Made by a program: the position numbers and the translations under genes. This document shows positions 37,826-45,945 of a stretch of 64,000 bases of DNA, piece by piece (the stretch's first letter is position 1; each line of letters opens with the position of its first letter). The notes beneath the pieces are model-generated. The model had not been told where the DNA came from, searched no databases, and saw only the letters and a list, made by a program, of their open reading frames with translations. The stretch covers positions 434,001 to 498,000 of the forward strand of contig NC_011961.1 in assembly GCF_000021685.1 (NCBI RefSeq). The letters are read 5' to 3'. The stretch comes from Thermomicrobium roseum DSM 5159 (lineage in GTDB: Bacteria > Chloroflexota > Chloroflexia > Thermomicrobiales > Thermomicrobiaceae).

Positions 37826-38929
37826 CTATGAGCGGCGCTCACCAGGTTCGCTGGCTGCCAGTGCGTGCGCGAGGTCGCCGGTGTCACCGGCGAGCTGGGC
37901 GATCGCGGCCTCGTCGTAGCCAGCGGCGCGGAGGGGGATGACGATGTCTTGGCGCAGGTCGGGCACGCTGGCCGCCAGCACGGTCGCCTGACCAGCCACC
38001 GCGAGCGATGCGACGCTCGCGGGTACTAGCGCAGTCTCGCCGCGCACCAGGTGGAGTTCGTCTCCGTCGGTCTGGATCGCCAGTGTGCCCTCCAGGCAGG
38101 TGAGGATCGAGGGGGTCTGGCCCGGTTGGCGCGTGAACACACGTTTGCCAGCGATCGTCCAGCGCTCCAGGAGGAAATATCGGCAGGCAGCCAAGACGGT
38201 ACGCCAGTCGTCGAGCGGAAGGGGTTGCGTCCGCTGAGCACGGCGCTCCGGGCGGAGGACAGCGAGCCCTTCCTCGATATGCAGGGGACGACCTCGACCT
38301 TGCGCATCGACGCGTCCCCAGTCGTAAAATCGGTATGTGATGTCCGACTGCTCTTGAATCTCGTACAGCAGGATCCCGGGGCCGATGGCGTGCAGGGTTC
38401 CGGCTGGGACGACGACCGTGTCCCCAGGCTGGACTGGCAAGTGCGCAAGGACCCGAGGCAGCTCGCCGGTTGCGATGTGGAGACGGAGAGCCGGGGGATC
38501 GAGCAGCTCGGCCAGTCCGACGATCAGTTCGGCTCCGGGTTCGGCTGCCAGGATGTGCCATGCTTCCGTCTTGCCGCGCTGCCCGAGCGCTGCGGCCTGC
38601 TCGTCATCAGGGTGAACTTGGACGGACAGCACATCGTCAGCATCGATCAGCTTGATCAGGAGGGGAAAGTCGCCGAACGGCTGACTGGCTGCCATGCCGC
38701 GCTGGCCCAAGAGATCTGCCCCGAATTGCGCGACGAGTTCGCGGAGCGTCAGTCCCGCCAGCGGGCCGCTGGCGACACGGGCTTCGTTCGCGGTCTCCCA
38801 CGATTCGCCGATGCGCGCGCCATGCGGCAGCGATTTGCCGAGGTAGCGCGCCAGACGCTGGTCGCCCCAGGGGCGCTCGACCAGGACCGGTTCGAGGAGC
38901 ATGGGCCGGGCGAGGAGCGCCGCGTTCAT
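37826..38929 (-). CDS. manA: Mannose-6-phosphate isomerase, class I
   Basis: A 367-residue cupin metalloenzyme interconverting mannose 6-phosphate and fructose 6-phosphate. Zinc-ligand motifs are visible: VQVHPDDEQAAAL and KTEAWHIL in the first cupin, then PAGTLHAIGPGILLYEIQEQSD with the catalytic-site region. ATG at 38929 overlaps the stop of the upstream membrane protein gene by 4 bp, so it is the last gene of a three-gene coupled operon. The C-terminal 50 residues beyond the second cupin are Ala-rich. Confidence 0.92.
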   Translation of the reverse strand: MNAALLARPMLLEPVLVERPWGDQRLARYLGKSLPHGARIGESWETANEARVASGPLAGLTLRELVAQFGADLLGQRGMAASQPFGDFPLLIKLIDADDVLSVQVHPDDEQAAALGQRGKTEAWHILAAEPGAELIVGLAELLDPPALRLHIATGELPRVLAHLPVQPGDTVVVPAGTLHAIGPGILLYEIQEQSDITYRFYDWGRVDAQGRGRPLHIEEGLAVLRPERRAQRTQPLPLDDWRTVLAACRYFLLERWTIAGKRVFTRQPGQTPSILTCLEGTLAIQTDGDELHLVRGETALVPASVASLAVAGQATVLAASVPDLRQDIVIPLRAAGYDEAAIAQLAGDTGDLAHALAASEPGERRS

Positions 38930-39387
38930 GGTGCCGGCTCGCCCTCCTTCCGCTGCCAGCGGTCGTAGAGGATGCCGAGTGTCAGGCCATACGCCAGGTG
39001 CCGCCAGACTTCTTGGAGGAACGGGACCGGCCGGTTGAAGGGCTCCAGGCGGCCAGCACGGATTTCCGGATGGACGCGATCGAGCAGCGCGACGATCGGC
39101 CAGAGTGCCAGATTCTCGGCGAGCGCGAAGAGCGATCCGGCGAGCCAACCAGAGAACGGAAACACACGCCGCAGGCGCCCGTAGAGGACACCGAGCGCTG
39201 CACCGTTGGCCAGGTGCATGAGCGTCCCGAGCAACGGCCAAAAGCGAGCTCCTCCCGGAAGCAGCCCGGCCAGGAGCCGGAGATCGTTGGTCCGTCGGCG
39301 CAGGACCGCGAGATCGACGGCCATAGCGAAAAGGAAAGCGACGGCACCGGCCAAACCAGCCAATGTGGCGTGACCGAGACCCCTCAT
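38926..39387 (-). CDS. Four-helix membrane protein, unknown function
   Basis: A 153-residue protein with hydrophobic segments around residues 8-28, 50-72, 78-100 and 128-142. A conserved-looking GTLMHLANGAALGVLYGRL element is present. It overlaps both neighbours by 4 bp (antiporter upstream, manA downstream), so it is translationally coupled to them. No function assigned. Confidence 0.7.
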   Translation of the reverse strand: MRGLGHATLAGLAGAVAFLFAMAVDLAVLRRRTNDLRLLAGLLPGGARFWPLLGTLMHLANGAALGVLYGRLRRVFPFSGWLAGSLFALAENLALWPIVALLDRVHPEIRAGRLEPFNRPVPFLQEVWRHLAYGLTLGILYDRWQRKEGEPAP

Positions 39388-40658
39388 GACGTGGCTCCCT
39401 CCACGTGCCCGGTGGTGGTGGCAAGTTCAGCCCGGCGCGCGGCGATCAGCGGGCGAAGCAACCAAACCAGGAGCGGTGGAGTCAGGAGGGTGGTGAGCAT
39501 CGACATGACGACGGCGACCGAGAACAGGGGACGCTCGACCACGCCGAGCGACAGGCCGATCGAGGCGACGATGAGTCCGACCTCGCCGCGCGGCACCATG
39601 CCGAAGCCGACCACCGCCATCGAGCGCAAGGGAAAACCGATCGTCCCCAGCGCGGCTCCGAGCGCTTTGGTGAGCACGGCGACTCCGGTGACCGCGAGGG
39701 CGAGCCCGAGCGTCTCGCCTTGGAGGAAGAGCCGCGGATCGACGCGCGCACCCGTGACGACGAAGAAGAAGGGAACCAGGAACGTGTAGATCGGGAGCGC
39801 TTGTTCGTGCAAGTGGTAGCGCTCGGCGACCTCGGCCAACGCCATACCGGCCAGGAAGGCACCGACGATCGGGGCGAGACCGATCGTCGCGGCGATCGCC
39901 GCCAGGGCCAACATCAGCGCGAGTGCGACCACCAGCGGGGCATGCTCGAGCTGGAGCCGGTCGACCAGCGGGGGGAAGAGGCGCCGGACCACCAGCGCAC
40001 CTAGCCCACCGACGAGCGCGGTGAAACCGAGTGCGAGGACCGAAACCCAGAGCACGCGCCCGAGTTCCAGTTCGCCCGAGACCGCGATCCCCGAGACGAC
40101 GGTGAGCATGAGGAGTCCGAAGATATCGTCGAAGACAGCAGCACCGAGGATGATGCGGGCCTCGCGCGAGTCGAGGGCGCCGACATCGCGCAGCACGCGA
40201 GCGGTGATGCCGACACTGGTGGCGACCAGCACTGTGCCGATGAAGATCGACTCGATCGACGGGTAGCCCAACGCCAGCATGAGCACGGTTCCGCCGGCGA
40301 AGGGTCCGAGTACCCCGAGCACAGCGACCGCGAGCGACCGGATGCCGACACGGAGGAGATCGCTCAGGCGCGTTTCCAACCCGACGAAGAACAGGAGTAC
40401 GACGACGCCCAGTTCGGCGATCGACTCCAGGGCGAGTGCGAGACCCTCGCGTGCAGCCTCGCGATCCTCATGAAACAATTCCAGGATTTCGTGACCCGGG
40501 ACACCGATCAGGCCGAGCGCGAAGGGGCCGATCAGGATCCCGGCGAGCAGTTCGCCGATCACCGCAGGCTGGCGCATGCGGAGGAAGAGTTCCCCTGCGA
40601 ACTTCGCGGCGAGAAAGATGATCAGGAGTTCGCTCAAGACCTCGACGATCGCGGTCAT
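39384..40658 (-). CDS. Cation:proton antiporter, CPA2 family
   Basis: A 424-residue membrane antiporter of the KefB/NapA group with about 12-13 helices. The N-terminal family motif is RQPAVIGELLAGILIGP. The ion-site helix carries the Asp pair region AVFDDIFGLLML. It exchanges Na+ or K+ for H+. The C-terminal RCK (TrkA-N) domain of Kef proteins is absent, closer to NapA. First gene of the antiporter-membrane protein-manA operon. Confidence 0.88.
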   Translation of the reverse strand: MTAIVEVLSELLIIFLAAKFAGELFLRMRQPAVIGELLAGILIGPFALGLIGVPGHEILELFHEDREAAREGLALALESIAELGVVVLLFFVGLETRLSDLLRVGIRSLAVAVLGVLGPFAGGTVLMLALGYPSIESIFIGTVLVATSVGITARVLRDVGALDSREARIILGAAVFDDIFGLLMLTVVSGIAVSGELELGRVLWVSVLALGFTALVGGLGALVVRRLFPPLVDRLQLEHAPLVVALALMLALAAIAATIGLAPIVGAFLAGMALAEVAERYHLHEQALPIYTFLVPFFFVVTGARVDPRLFLQGETLGLALAVTGVAVLTKALGAALGTIGFPLRSMAVVGFGMVPRGEVGLIVASIGLSLGVVERPLFSVAVVMSMLTTLLTPPLLVWLLRPLIAARRAELATTTGHVEGATS

Positions 40659-40742
40659 CGATGTCGCTCCCCGAACATGGTGATCGAATCCCCTTCACGC
40701 GCTCATTTATCGCCAGCTCGCCACGAGTCGAGTAGGCGTGCG

Positions 40743-42152
40743 TCAGATGTGGATGGCCAGGTTGTCGACCGCCAGCGCGGCCTCGCCGATCACCTCGGAG
40801 ACGGTCGGGTGCGGGTGAACGGAGAGCCCGATCTCCCAGGGCGTGGCCTCGAGCAGTTTGGCCAAGGCGGCCTCGGCGATCAGCTCGGTGGCGTGATTGC
40901 CGATGATATGGACGCCGAGGATATCGTTCGTTTCGGCATCGGCGATGATCTTGACGAAGCCGTCGGTCTCCCCCTCGATGAGCGATTTTCCGTTGGCTCG
41001 GAAGGGGAACTTGCCGACTTTGATCGCCCGACCCTGCTCCTTGGCTTCCCGCTCGGTCAGGCCGAGGCTCGCGATCTCCGGATGGCAGTAGGTCACGATC
41101 GGGACACGGTGATAATCGAGGGGGAGCGGTTTCTCGCCGGCGATATGCTCGACGGCGATGATCCCCTGGTGCATCGCGGTGTGCGCCAGTTGCTGGATAC
41201 CGAGCACATCGCCGATGGCGTAAATACCCTCGACGTTCGTGCGGAAATACTCGTCGGTGACGATGAAGCCGTCCCTGGTGCGGACCCCCAGCTCCTCGAG
41301 CCCGATTTCCTCGATGTTCCCTTCGCGGCCGAGCGCGACGAAGAGCGCATCGGCCTCGATGACCTCTTCTTGCGTACCACTCTTGCGTACGCGCATCCGG
41401 ACACCGCCCTCGGTGATATCGAAGTCGTCGGCGGTCGGGCGGTAGTCCGGAACGATGCGGATCCCCTTGCGCTGGAAGGCTCGGACGAGCTGTTGTTGGA
41501 CTTCCTCGTCCTCGTTGGGGACGATACGTCCCACCAGCGTGACCTCAGCCCCGAAGGCGTGCCAGACCGTCGCATGCTCGACACCCGTTGCGCCGCCCCC
41601 GCGGATGATGACGCGCTTGGGGTACCAGTCGATCTGTGCCGTGGTGTGGTCGCTGTTGAGCACGCGGACGCCGTCGAATGGGATGCCAGGGATCGCTCGT
41701 GGCCGAGAACCAGTGTCGATCACGATCGCACGCCCACGCAGCTCCTGGGGCTGGCCCTCGGCACCGTTGACCAGGACAGTGCGATTCCGGGTCAGCCGGC
41801 CGACTCCCTGGATGAGCGTGATGCCGTGCTTGCGGAAGAGGAAGTGGATCCCCTTGTGGAGCTGCTCGACCACCTGCTGGGCGCGCCGGAAGGCGGTCGG
41901 ATAATCGCCCGCGACCTCACCGACGATGACGCCGAACTCCTTGGCCCGACGCGCTTGCTCGAGGAGTTCCGCGCTCTTGAGGAGCGCCTTGCTCGGAATG
42001 CAGCCCCGGTGCAAGCACGTCCCGCCGACCTTGTCCTTCTCGACGACAGCGACCTTCAGGCCGAGTTGGGCAGCGCGAATCGCTGCGACGTAGCCGCCGG
42101 TCCCTCCACCGAGGAATACGACGTCGAACTCCTGGCGCTGTTCGACGGTCAT
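40743..42152 (-). CDS. lpdA: Dihydrolipoyl dehydrogenase
   Basis: A 469-residue flavoprotein disulfide reductase (E3) that reoxidises lipoyl groups of 2-oxoacid dehydrogenases with NAD+. The FAD motif FLGGGTGGYVAAIRAAQLG and the redox-active disulfide GGTCLHRGCIPSKALL are intact. The NAD motif region is RVIIRGGGATGVEHA, and the catalytic His-Glu pair is in VHPHPTVSE near the C-terminus. No E1 or E2 genes are adjacent. A strong hairpin lies in its 5' leader. Confidence 0.94.
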   Translation of the reverse strand: MTVEQRQEFDVVFLGGGTGGYVAAIRAAQLGLKVAVVEKDKVGGTCLHRGCIPSKALLKSAELLEQARRAKEFGVIVGEVAGDYPTAFRRAQQVVEQLHKGIHFLFRKHGITLIQGVGRLTRNRTVLVNGAEGQPQELRGRAIVIDTGSRPRAIPGIPFDGVRVLNSDHTTAQIDWYPKRVIIRGGGATGVEHATVWHAFGAEVTLVGRIVPNEDEEVQQQLVRAFQRKGIRIVPDYRPTADDFDITEGGVRMRVRKSGTQEEVIEADALFVALGREGNIEEIGLEELGVRTRDGFIVTDEYFRTNVEGIYAIGDVLGIQQLAHTAMHQGIIAVEHIAGEKPLPLDYHRVPIVTYCHPEIASLGLTEREAKEQGRAIKVGKFPFRANGKSLIEGETDGFVKIIADAETNDILGVHIIGNHATELIAEAALAKLLEATPWEIGLSVHPHPTVSEVIGEAALAVDNLAIHI

Positions 42153-42188
42153 CCCGTCCTCCTTCGGTTCGCGACGGATGAAGACCCT

Positions 42189-42206
42189 CCTCCGGCAAAC
42201 CGGAGG
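42189..42206. promoter_or_regulatory. Perfect hairpin in the lpdA 5' leader
   Basis: CCTCCGG-CAAA-CCGGAGG, 7-bp stem and 4-nt loop, 37 bp upstream of the lpdA ATG. No T-tract follows on either strand, so an RNA stabiliser, attenuator or protein site is likelier than a simple terminator. Confidence 0.4.
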
Positions 42207-42437
42207 CTGTCTGTGGGCAGTATAGCAGGGAAGCCCGGGCGTACCGCGATGTCAGCAGCCCGGTGTCGCTGAAGCGAGGAGCGAATCCCGAAGCCAGAGC
42301 GCTCGCGCGACGAACCCGCCCGTGCACGGAGACGGCGCACTCGCTCGCCGGTCTCCGACGAACCGAACGGGCGACCGAGCCGACCTGTGCTACACTTGCC
42401 GAGGGCAAGAGATTGACAGAACATGTAGCGAGGCACG

Positions 42438-42740
42438 ATGCAGGAAAATTCAGGAAAAGCACTCGCGAGTTGGCGCGAAATCGACCTCGCCATCTGGCAG
42501 CGGATGGCCGAACGCGCCCGTAAGGAAGGGGTGCGCGCCTACCGGCTGAACGGCGACCCGCGTCACTGGGCCGTGACGAGTGCGAGCCGGTCCGGTGTGG
42601 CCTACGAGGTGACGATCCTCGACGACGAGCTCCTCTGCTCTTGTCCGGGTAGCGCCTACTACCGGTACTGCAAGCACCGCGCGCTGGTCCTCGCCGAGCT
42701 CGGTCTCCTCGATCCGGAGTTCGGAGTCGAGGCGGCCTGA
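42438..42740 (+). CDS. Small SWIM zinc-finger protein
   Basis: A 100-residue protein whose C-terminal half carries a SWIM zinc finger, Cys-x-Cys-x(n)-Cys-x-His, in CSCPGSAYYRYCKH. SWIM domains bind nucleic acid or proteins. The N-terminal half is a charged helix. Full-length SWIM proteins are larger, so this is a stand-alone module. Its last 82 bp overlap, antisense, the 3' end of the DoxX-like gene. Confidence 0.75.
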   Translation: MQENSGKALASWREIDLAIWQRMAERARKEGVRAYRLNGDPRHWAVTSASRSGVAYEVTILDDELLCSCPGSAYYRYCKHRALVLAELGLLDPEFGVEAA

Positions 42741-43849
42741 GCGGGCACTGGCTCGCCCGATGAGGGTTCTTCCTCCCCAGCGAGGCGGCGCTGTGCAGCG
42801 GCGAGTTCGCCAGTCAGGGCGGGCTGTAGCCAGCGGAACGCTGTCTGCGGCGCGACTCCTGAGCCGTACAAGAGCAGCAGGTACATGATGCCGAAGATCG
42901 GCAGGTGGCCGAGCAGCTCCACCGGCGGCAATAGCGGTACCGTGAGATTGAACGGAACCCACATCGCGAGGATCACGACGCGGGTGAGGACACCGGTGAT
43001 GAGCAGGATCCCGATGGTCGCCTCGACGACACCCGCAAGGTCACCGAAGAAGCGATCGGAGACCCAGGTCCAGCCGAAGAGACTGTGGAGGACGTTGAAG
43101 TGCGGGTACTGCCGGAGGAACGCGCTGCTCAGTTCGGGGTTGAGGAGCTTTTCGGAGAAGGCGACGATGACCAGCGCGAGACCGGTGAGTAGCCGGAGCG
43201 CTGTGACCGCGTGCCGCTCGTAGCGCGTGAAGCGGACGAGATACTTGGCGACGCCGAGCGGCGGAACCGTCTGGCCGAGCACGAGCAGGACGAGCGCGAT
43301 GCCGAGATAGTGCAGCTGCTCGAGCACAGCGACCGGCGGGAAGACAGCGAAGGCCGCCAGGTAGACGAGCAAGAGGAGAGCTGCGCCAGCCCGGTCGAAA
43401 AGGGCAGTAATGAAGGTGAAGGCGACGATGACGGTCGCGACCAGTAGAGCCCATCCGAGGAGCGAGTTCGGGAGTTCGAGCGACGGTACGAAAAGTTCTC
43501 GCTGATACGCGAACCAGACGAGACTGATACCGGCGTGGAGGGCGAGGACGCGGGTCGCGCAGGGTTCCATGCTGGCGAGGAGCGGCGGATTCGGCCAGTG
43601 CGGCGTGCCCAGGGCCCGCTGGAGAAGCCGGAGTCCCGCCCAGAGGAACGCACTGAGGCCGATGACCGCCAGCGTCGGCCAGCGCCAGAAGAGCTCCCAC
43701 TGCGGCGAGCGAAGCTGGAGGCCTTCCGGCACGAACCAGCGGACATGCGCCGATGCCGGCGCCGGACCGAGGGCGACCAAAGCGCAACCGAGCAGAAGCA
43801 GCCACCGGGTGTGAGGAGCCTGTCGACGTGGCCAGTGCAGGCGATCCAT
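42659..43849 (-). CDS. DoxX-like membrane protein with signal peptide (copy 1)
   Basis: A 396-residue membrane protein at the downstream edge of the mau-like cluster. A signal peptide (RWLLLLGCALVALG) ends in ASA, giving a predicted mature N-terminus HVRWFVPEG, with His first. About seven helices follow, and the last four resemble a DoxX/MauE-type bundle (AFSEKLLNPELS, GVLTRVVILAMWVPFNLT). A decayed second copy lies at 55.5-56.5 kb. DoxX-like proteins often work with quinones or thiol chemistry. Start at 43849 is the best of several and has only a weak ribosome site. Confidence 0.7.
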   Translation of the reverse strand: MDRLHWPRRQAPHTRWLLLLGCALVALGPAPASAHVRWFVPEGLQLRSPQWELFWRWPTLAVIGLSAFLWAGLRLLQRALGTPHWPNPPLLASMEPCATRVLALHAGISLVWFAYQRELFVPSLELPNSLLGWALLVATVIVAFTFITALFDRAGAALLLLVYLAAFAVFPPVAVLEQLHYLGIALVLLVLGQTVPPLGVAKYLVRFTRYERHAVTALRLLTGLALVIVAFSEKLLNPELSSAFLRQYPHFNVLHSLFGWTWVSDRFFGDLAGVVEATIGILLITGVLTRVVILAMWVPFNLTVPLLPPVELLGHLPIFGIMYLLLLYGSGVAPQTAFRWLQPALTGELAAAQRRLAGEEEPSSGEPVPAQAASTPNSGSRRPSSARTSARCLQYR

Positions 43850-43953
43850 CGCCACATCCGGGTCGTCCGACCGTGCGTGGAGTGTAACATGTGACCTGGT
43901 AGAGGGAACTACCACTGTGCCACCGGCTCGACACGCCCGGAGCGCTCGGCCGT

Positions 43954-44697
43954 TCAGGAGGGAGCGGGGGCACCACCGGTGCCACCCGTTGGGTCTCGTT
44001 GGGCGAGCGCCTGCCGCAGTCGCACGAGCGCACGGTGCGCGCGGCGCTGGGCGGCGGTGGGGGAGATACCGAGGAGGTCGGCGATCTCGTCGAACCCGAG
44101 CTCGGCCTCCCAGCGGAGGTAGAGGATCTCCCGGTCACGGTCGCGGAGCTTCGCCAGCGCCTGCTCCACGAGCAGGCGGTCGGCCGACCAATCCTCGGCG
44201 GCTCGGGGGCAGGCCTCGCGGAGTACACGGCCGAACGCCCGATACTCCAGCTGTTGGGCGCGCAACCAGTCGAACCAGCAGCGCTGGGCGATCCGGTTGA
44301 GCCAGGTGGTCAGCGCTGCGCGGTCGCGCAGCTGGGCGCGAGCTGCCCAGGCGCGCGCGAACGTTTCCTGGATCAGGTCGTCATGGAGGGAAGGCGGCAC
44401 ACCGAGGCGGCGCAAGTAGGCTCGCAGGTGTTCCACATGCTCGCCGTAGAGACCAGCGAAGAGGGTGTCGTCGGGAGCGCTTCGGGACGGGGATTGCTCT
44501 GGCTGAGCGGGCTCGGCGGGATCAGGGGGTTCCTGCGGTGGCCGTCTCCGGCGGCCGGCGTGGAGCAGCGGTGGCGGTATCCGGTGGAGGAAGAGGTGCG
44601 GTGGTGCCGGCCGGTCGTCGAGGAGCAGGTAGCCGAGCGACGGGAGGACGAGGAGCAGGACGAGACTGAGCCGGGCTGGAGTCACGCTGGACCGCAT
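43954..44697 (-). CDS. ECF-type sigma factor with hydrophobic N-terminal extension
   Basis: A 247-residue sigma-70 family protein. Sigma region 2 is LYGEHVEHLRAYLRRLG then DDLIQETFARAWAARAQL. Region 4 is LAKLRDRDREILYLRW then FDEIADLLGISPTAAQRR. Unusually, about 85 residues precede region 2: a hydrophobic helix (LSLVLLLVLPSLGYLLL) and a Pro/Arg-rich linker. The ATG at 44697 has a GAAGGA upstream, and no plausible start lies closer to region 2. It is the last gene of the MauA-E/MauE/MauD unit and the obvious candidate to read the five ECF-like promoters of the cluster. No anti-sigma gene is seen. Confidence 0.85.
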   Translation of the reverse strand: MRSSVTPARLSLVLLLVLPSLGYLLLDDRPAPPHLFLHRIPPPLLHAGRRRRPPQEPPDPAEPAQPEQSPSRSAPDDTLFAGLYGEHVEHLRAYLRRLGVPPSLHDDLIQETFARAWAARAQLRDRAALTTWLNRIAQRCWFDWLRAQQLEYRAFGRVLREACPRAAEDWSADRLLVEQALAKLRDRDREILYLRWEAELGFDEIADLLGISPTAAQRRAHRALVRLRQALAQRDPTGGTGGAPAPS

Positions 44698-44719
44698 AGC
44701 TCGGTTTCCTTCTCTCCGG

Positions 44720-45385
44720 TCAGGGGGGCGTACGCGCAGTGTACAGCAGGAGGCCTGCACAGACCAAAGCCAGAGCCACTGGTCCCGCTCGTGCCAGCCG
44801 CTGCAGGTTCAGGACACCGAGCGCACCCACCGGGCAAGGAGGCCGCCACAGCGCATACGCCGCTCCGGCAGTGACGAGACCGCGCGCGAGGCCGAACGCG
44901 AGGAAGAGGGCTGCACCCTGTACGAGGTCGCGTGACAGGAGCGTAGCCAGACCCAGGCTGACGAGCTGGAGCGTCGGCCAGCGGGTGGTGAAAGCGGTGC
45001 CGAGCTCGAATCCCCAGGCTGCGCTCGCGAAGAGGGGACCGCACTGGAACCGTGCGGGCGGGACCTGGCGCCAGACCGGGCCCCGCCAGCCGGTCACCAT
45101 CTCGGCCATCGCGAGGGCGGTGACCACTGCGGCGAGTAGGACTGCCGGGCGCTGCGTGGTGACCACAGCTGGCAGGAGCAGCGTGCCGAGCAGTGCGAGC
45201 GTCCCGCCGGTCAGCGCACCGCCGGCGCTGCTGGCCAGTACGTGGAGGAAGGCGGTCGCCACGGCGTACCGGCGTGGTCGCTCTGCCATGGTCGGGCCGA
45301 GCACGTCGACCATCGAGTACCCTCAAGGCGACCAGAGTGCGGAACACCCGCTGGCCAAGGCGAGCGGGACGAGCCAGAGAGTCAT
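44720..45385 (-). CDS. MauF/CcdA-like membrane protein with in-frame TGA at the conserved Cys codon
   Basis: Reading from the ATG at 45385 (4-bp overlap with the MauD-like gene) gives 20 residues ending ASGCSALWSP, then TGA at 45323-45325. The same frame continues GYSMVDVLGP and runs open to 44720 with four or five hydrophobic helices (221 residues if read through). CcdA/MauF proteins carry a PCG-type motif in the first helix, so the TGA stands where Cys is expected. Three readings are possible: selenocysteine insertion (a hairpin follows), a nonsense mutation, or re-initiation at the ATG at 45313 behind GAGGG (197 residues). Position after MauE and MauD supports the MauF-like role. The family call is by motif and context only. 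Confidence 0.55.
45288..45313 (-). promoter_or_regulatory. Hairpin downstream of the in-frame TGA (candidate SECIS)
   Basis: On the coding strand, nine bases after the TGA, ATGGTCG and CGACCAT pair perfectly (7-bp stem) around the 12-nt loop ACGTGCTCGGCC. The TGA-to-loop distance is 16 nt, within the range of bacterial selenocysteine insertion elements. The loop does not begin with G unless the closing G-C pair opens. It may be coincidence. Confidence 0.35.
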
Positions 45386-45945
45386 GACTTTCCCACCGTG
45401 TCGACCGGGGGCTGCAGGAGCACGCTGACGATCTCCGGGACTTCCTCGACGCTCCGGAGGACCCCGCGTCCCCGCAGGTGACCACGCTCGTCGACGACCG
45501 CGAGGCTCGGGAAGCTCGAGAGACCGAGTGCAGCCAGCGCTGCCTCGCCGACGAGGTGTGGCACGCGCGCTGCACCCACCGGTGCATCGCTTTCCGGGAC
45601 AGCGAGCACCATGAGCGTGCCGCGCTCGGCGAGTGAGGCTGCGAGCGTTTCCAGTCGTTCCCAAAAAGTCGCGCACGGTGGGCAGCGCTGACTGAGAGCG
45701 AGGACGACCGCTGGTGCCGCCGGGGGTACGCCGAGGATCAGCTGATCGGACGCGGGGCCAGCCAGCGCGAGCGGCGGGACCGGCTGGCCGAGACGCGCCC
45801 GCTCGCGTTCGGCCTCGACCGTGCTGGCGACGACCTGGTGAAGCGCTTGGAGGCGCTGGGCCAGCCGGGCGAGGACCACTGCCAGCCCGAGGAGAGCGAG
45901 CCAAGCGCCGAGCAGGCTGGTCGTGACGGCCCACTCAGGCAGCAT
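45382..45945 (-). CDS. MauD-like thioredoxin-fold protein
   Basis: A 187-residue membrane-anchored thioredoxin-like protein. One N-terminal helix (TTSLLGAWLALLGLAVVLA) leads to a thioredoxin fold with the CPPC redox motif in ALSQRCPPCATFWERL and the cis-Pro region SSFPSLAVVDERG. In methylotrophs MauD is needed to form the disulfides of the Cys-rich dehydrogenase light chain. Here it directly follows the MauE-fusion gene (11-bp overlap), the same pairing as mauE-mauD, in a cluster with five Cys-rich light-chain-like proteins. Confidence 0.8.
   Translation of the reverse strand: MLPEWAVTTSLLGAWLALLGLAVVLARLAQRLQALHQVVASTVEAERERARLGQPVPPLALAGPASDQLILGVPPAAPAVVLALSQRCPPCATFWERLETLAASLAERGTLMVLAVPESDAPVGAARVPHLVGEAALAALGLSSFPSLAVVDERGHLRGRGVLRSVEEVPEIVSVLLQPPVDTVGKS

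Noticed and set aside
43954..44697. An anti-sigma factor fused to or next to the ECF sigma
   Set aside because: The N-terminal extension has a helix but no zinc-binding anti-sigma motif, and no neighbouring gene looks like an anti-sigma.
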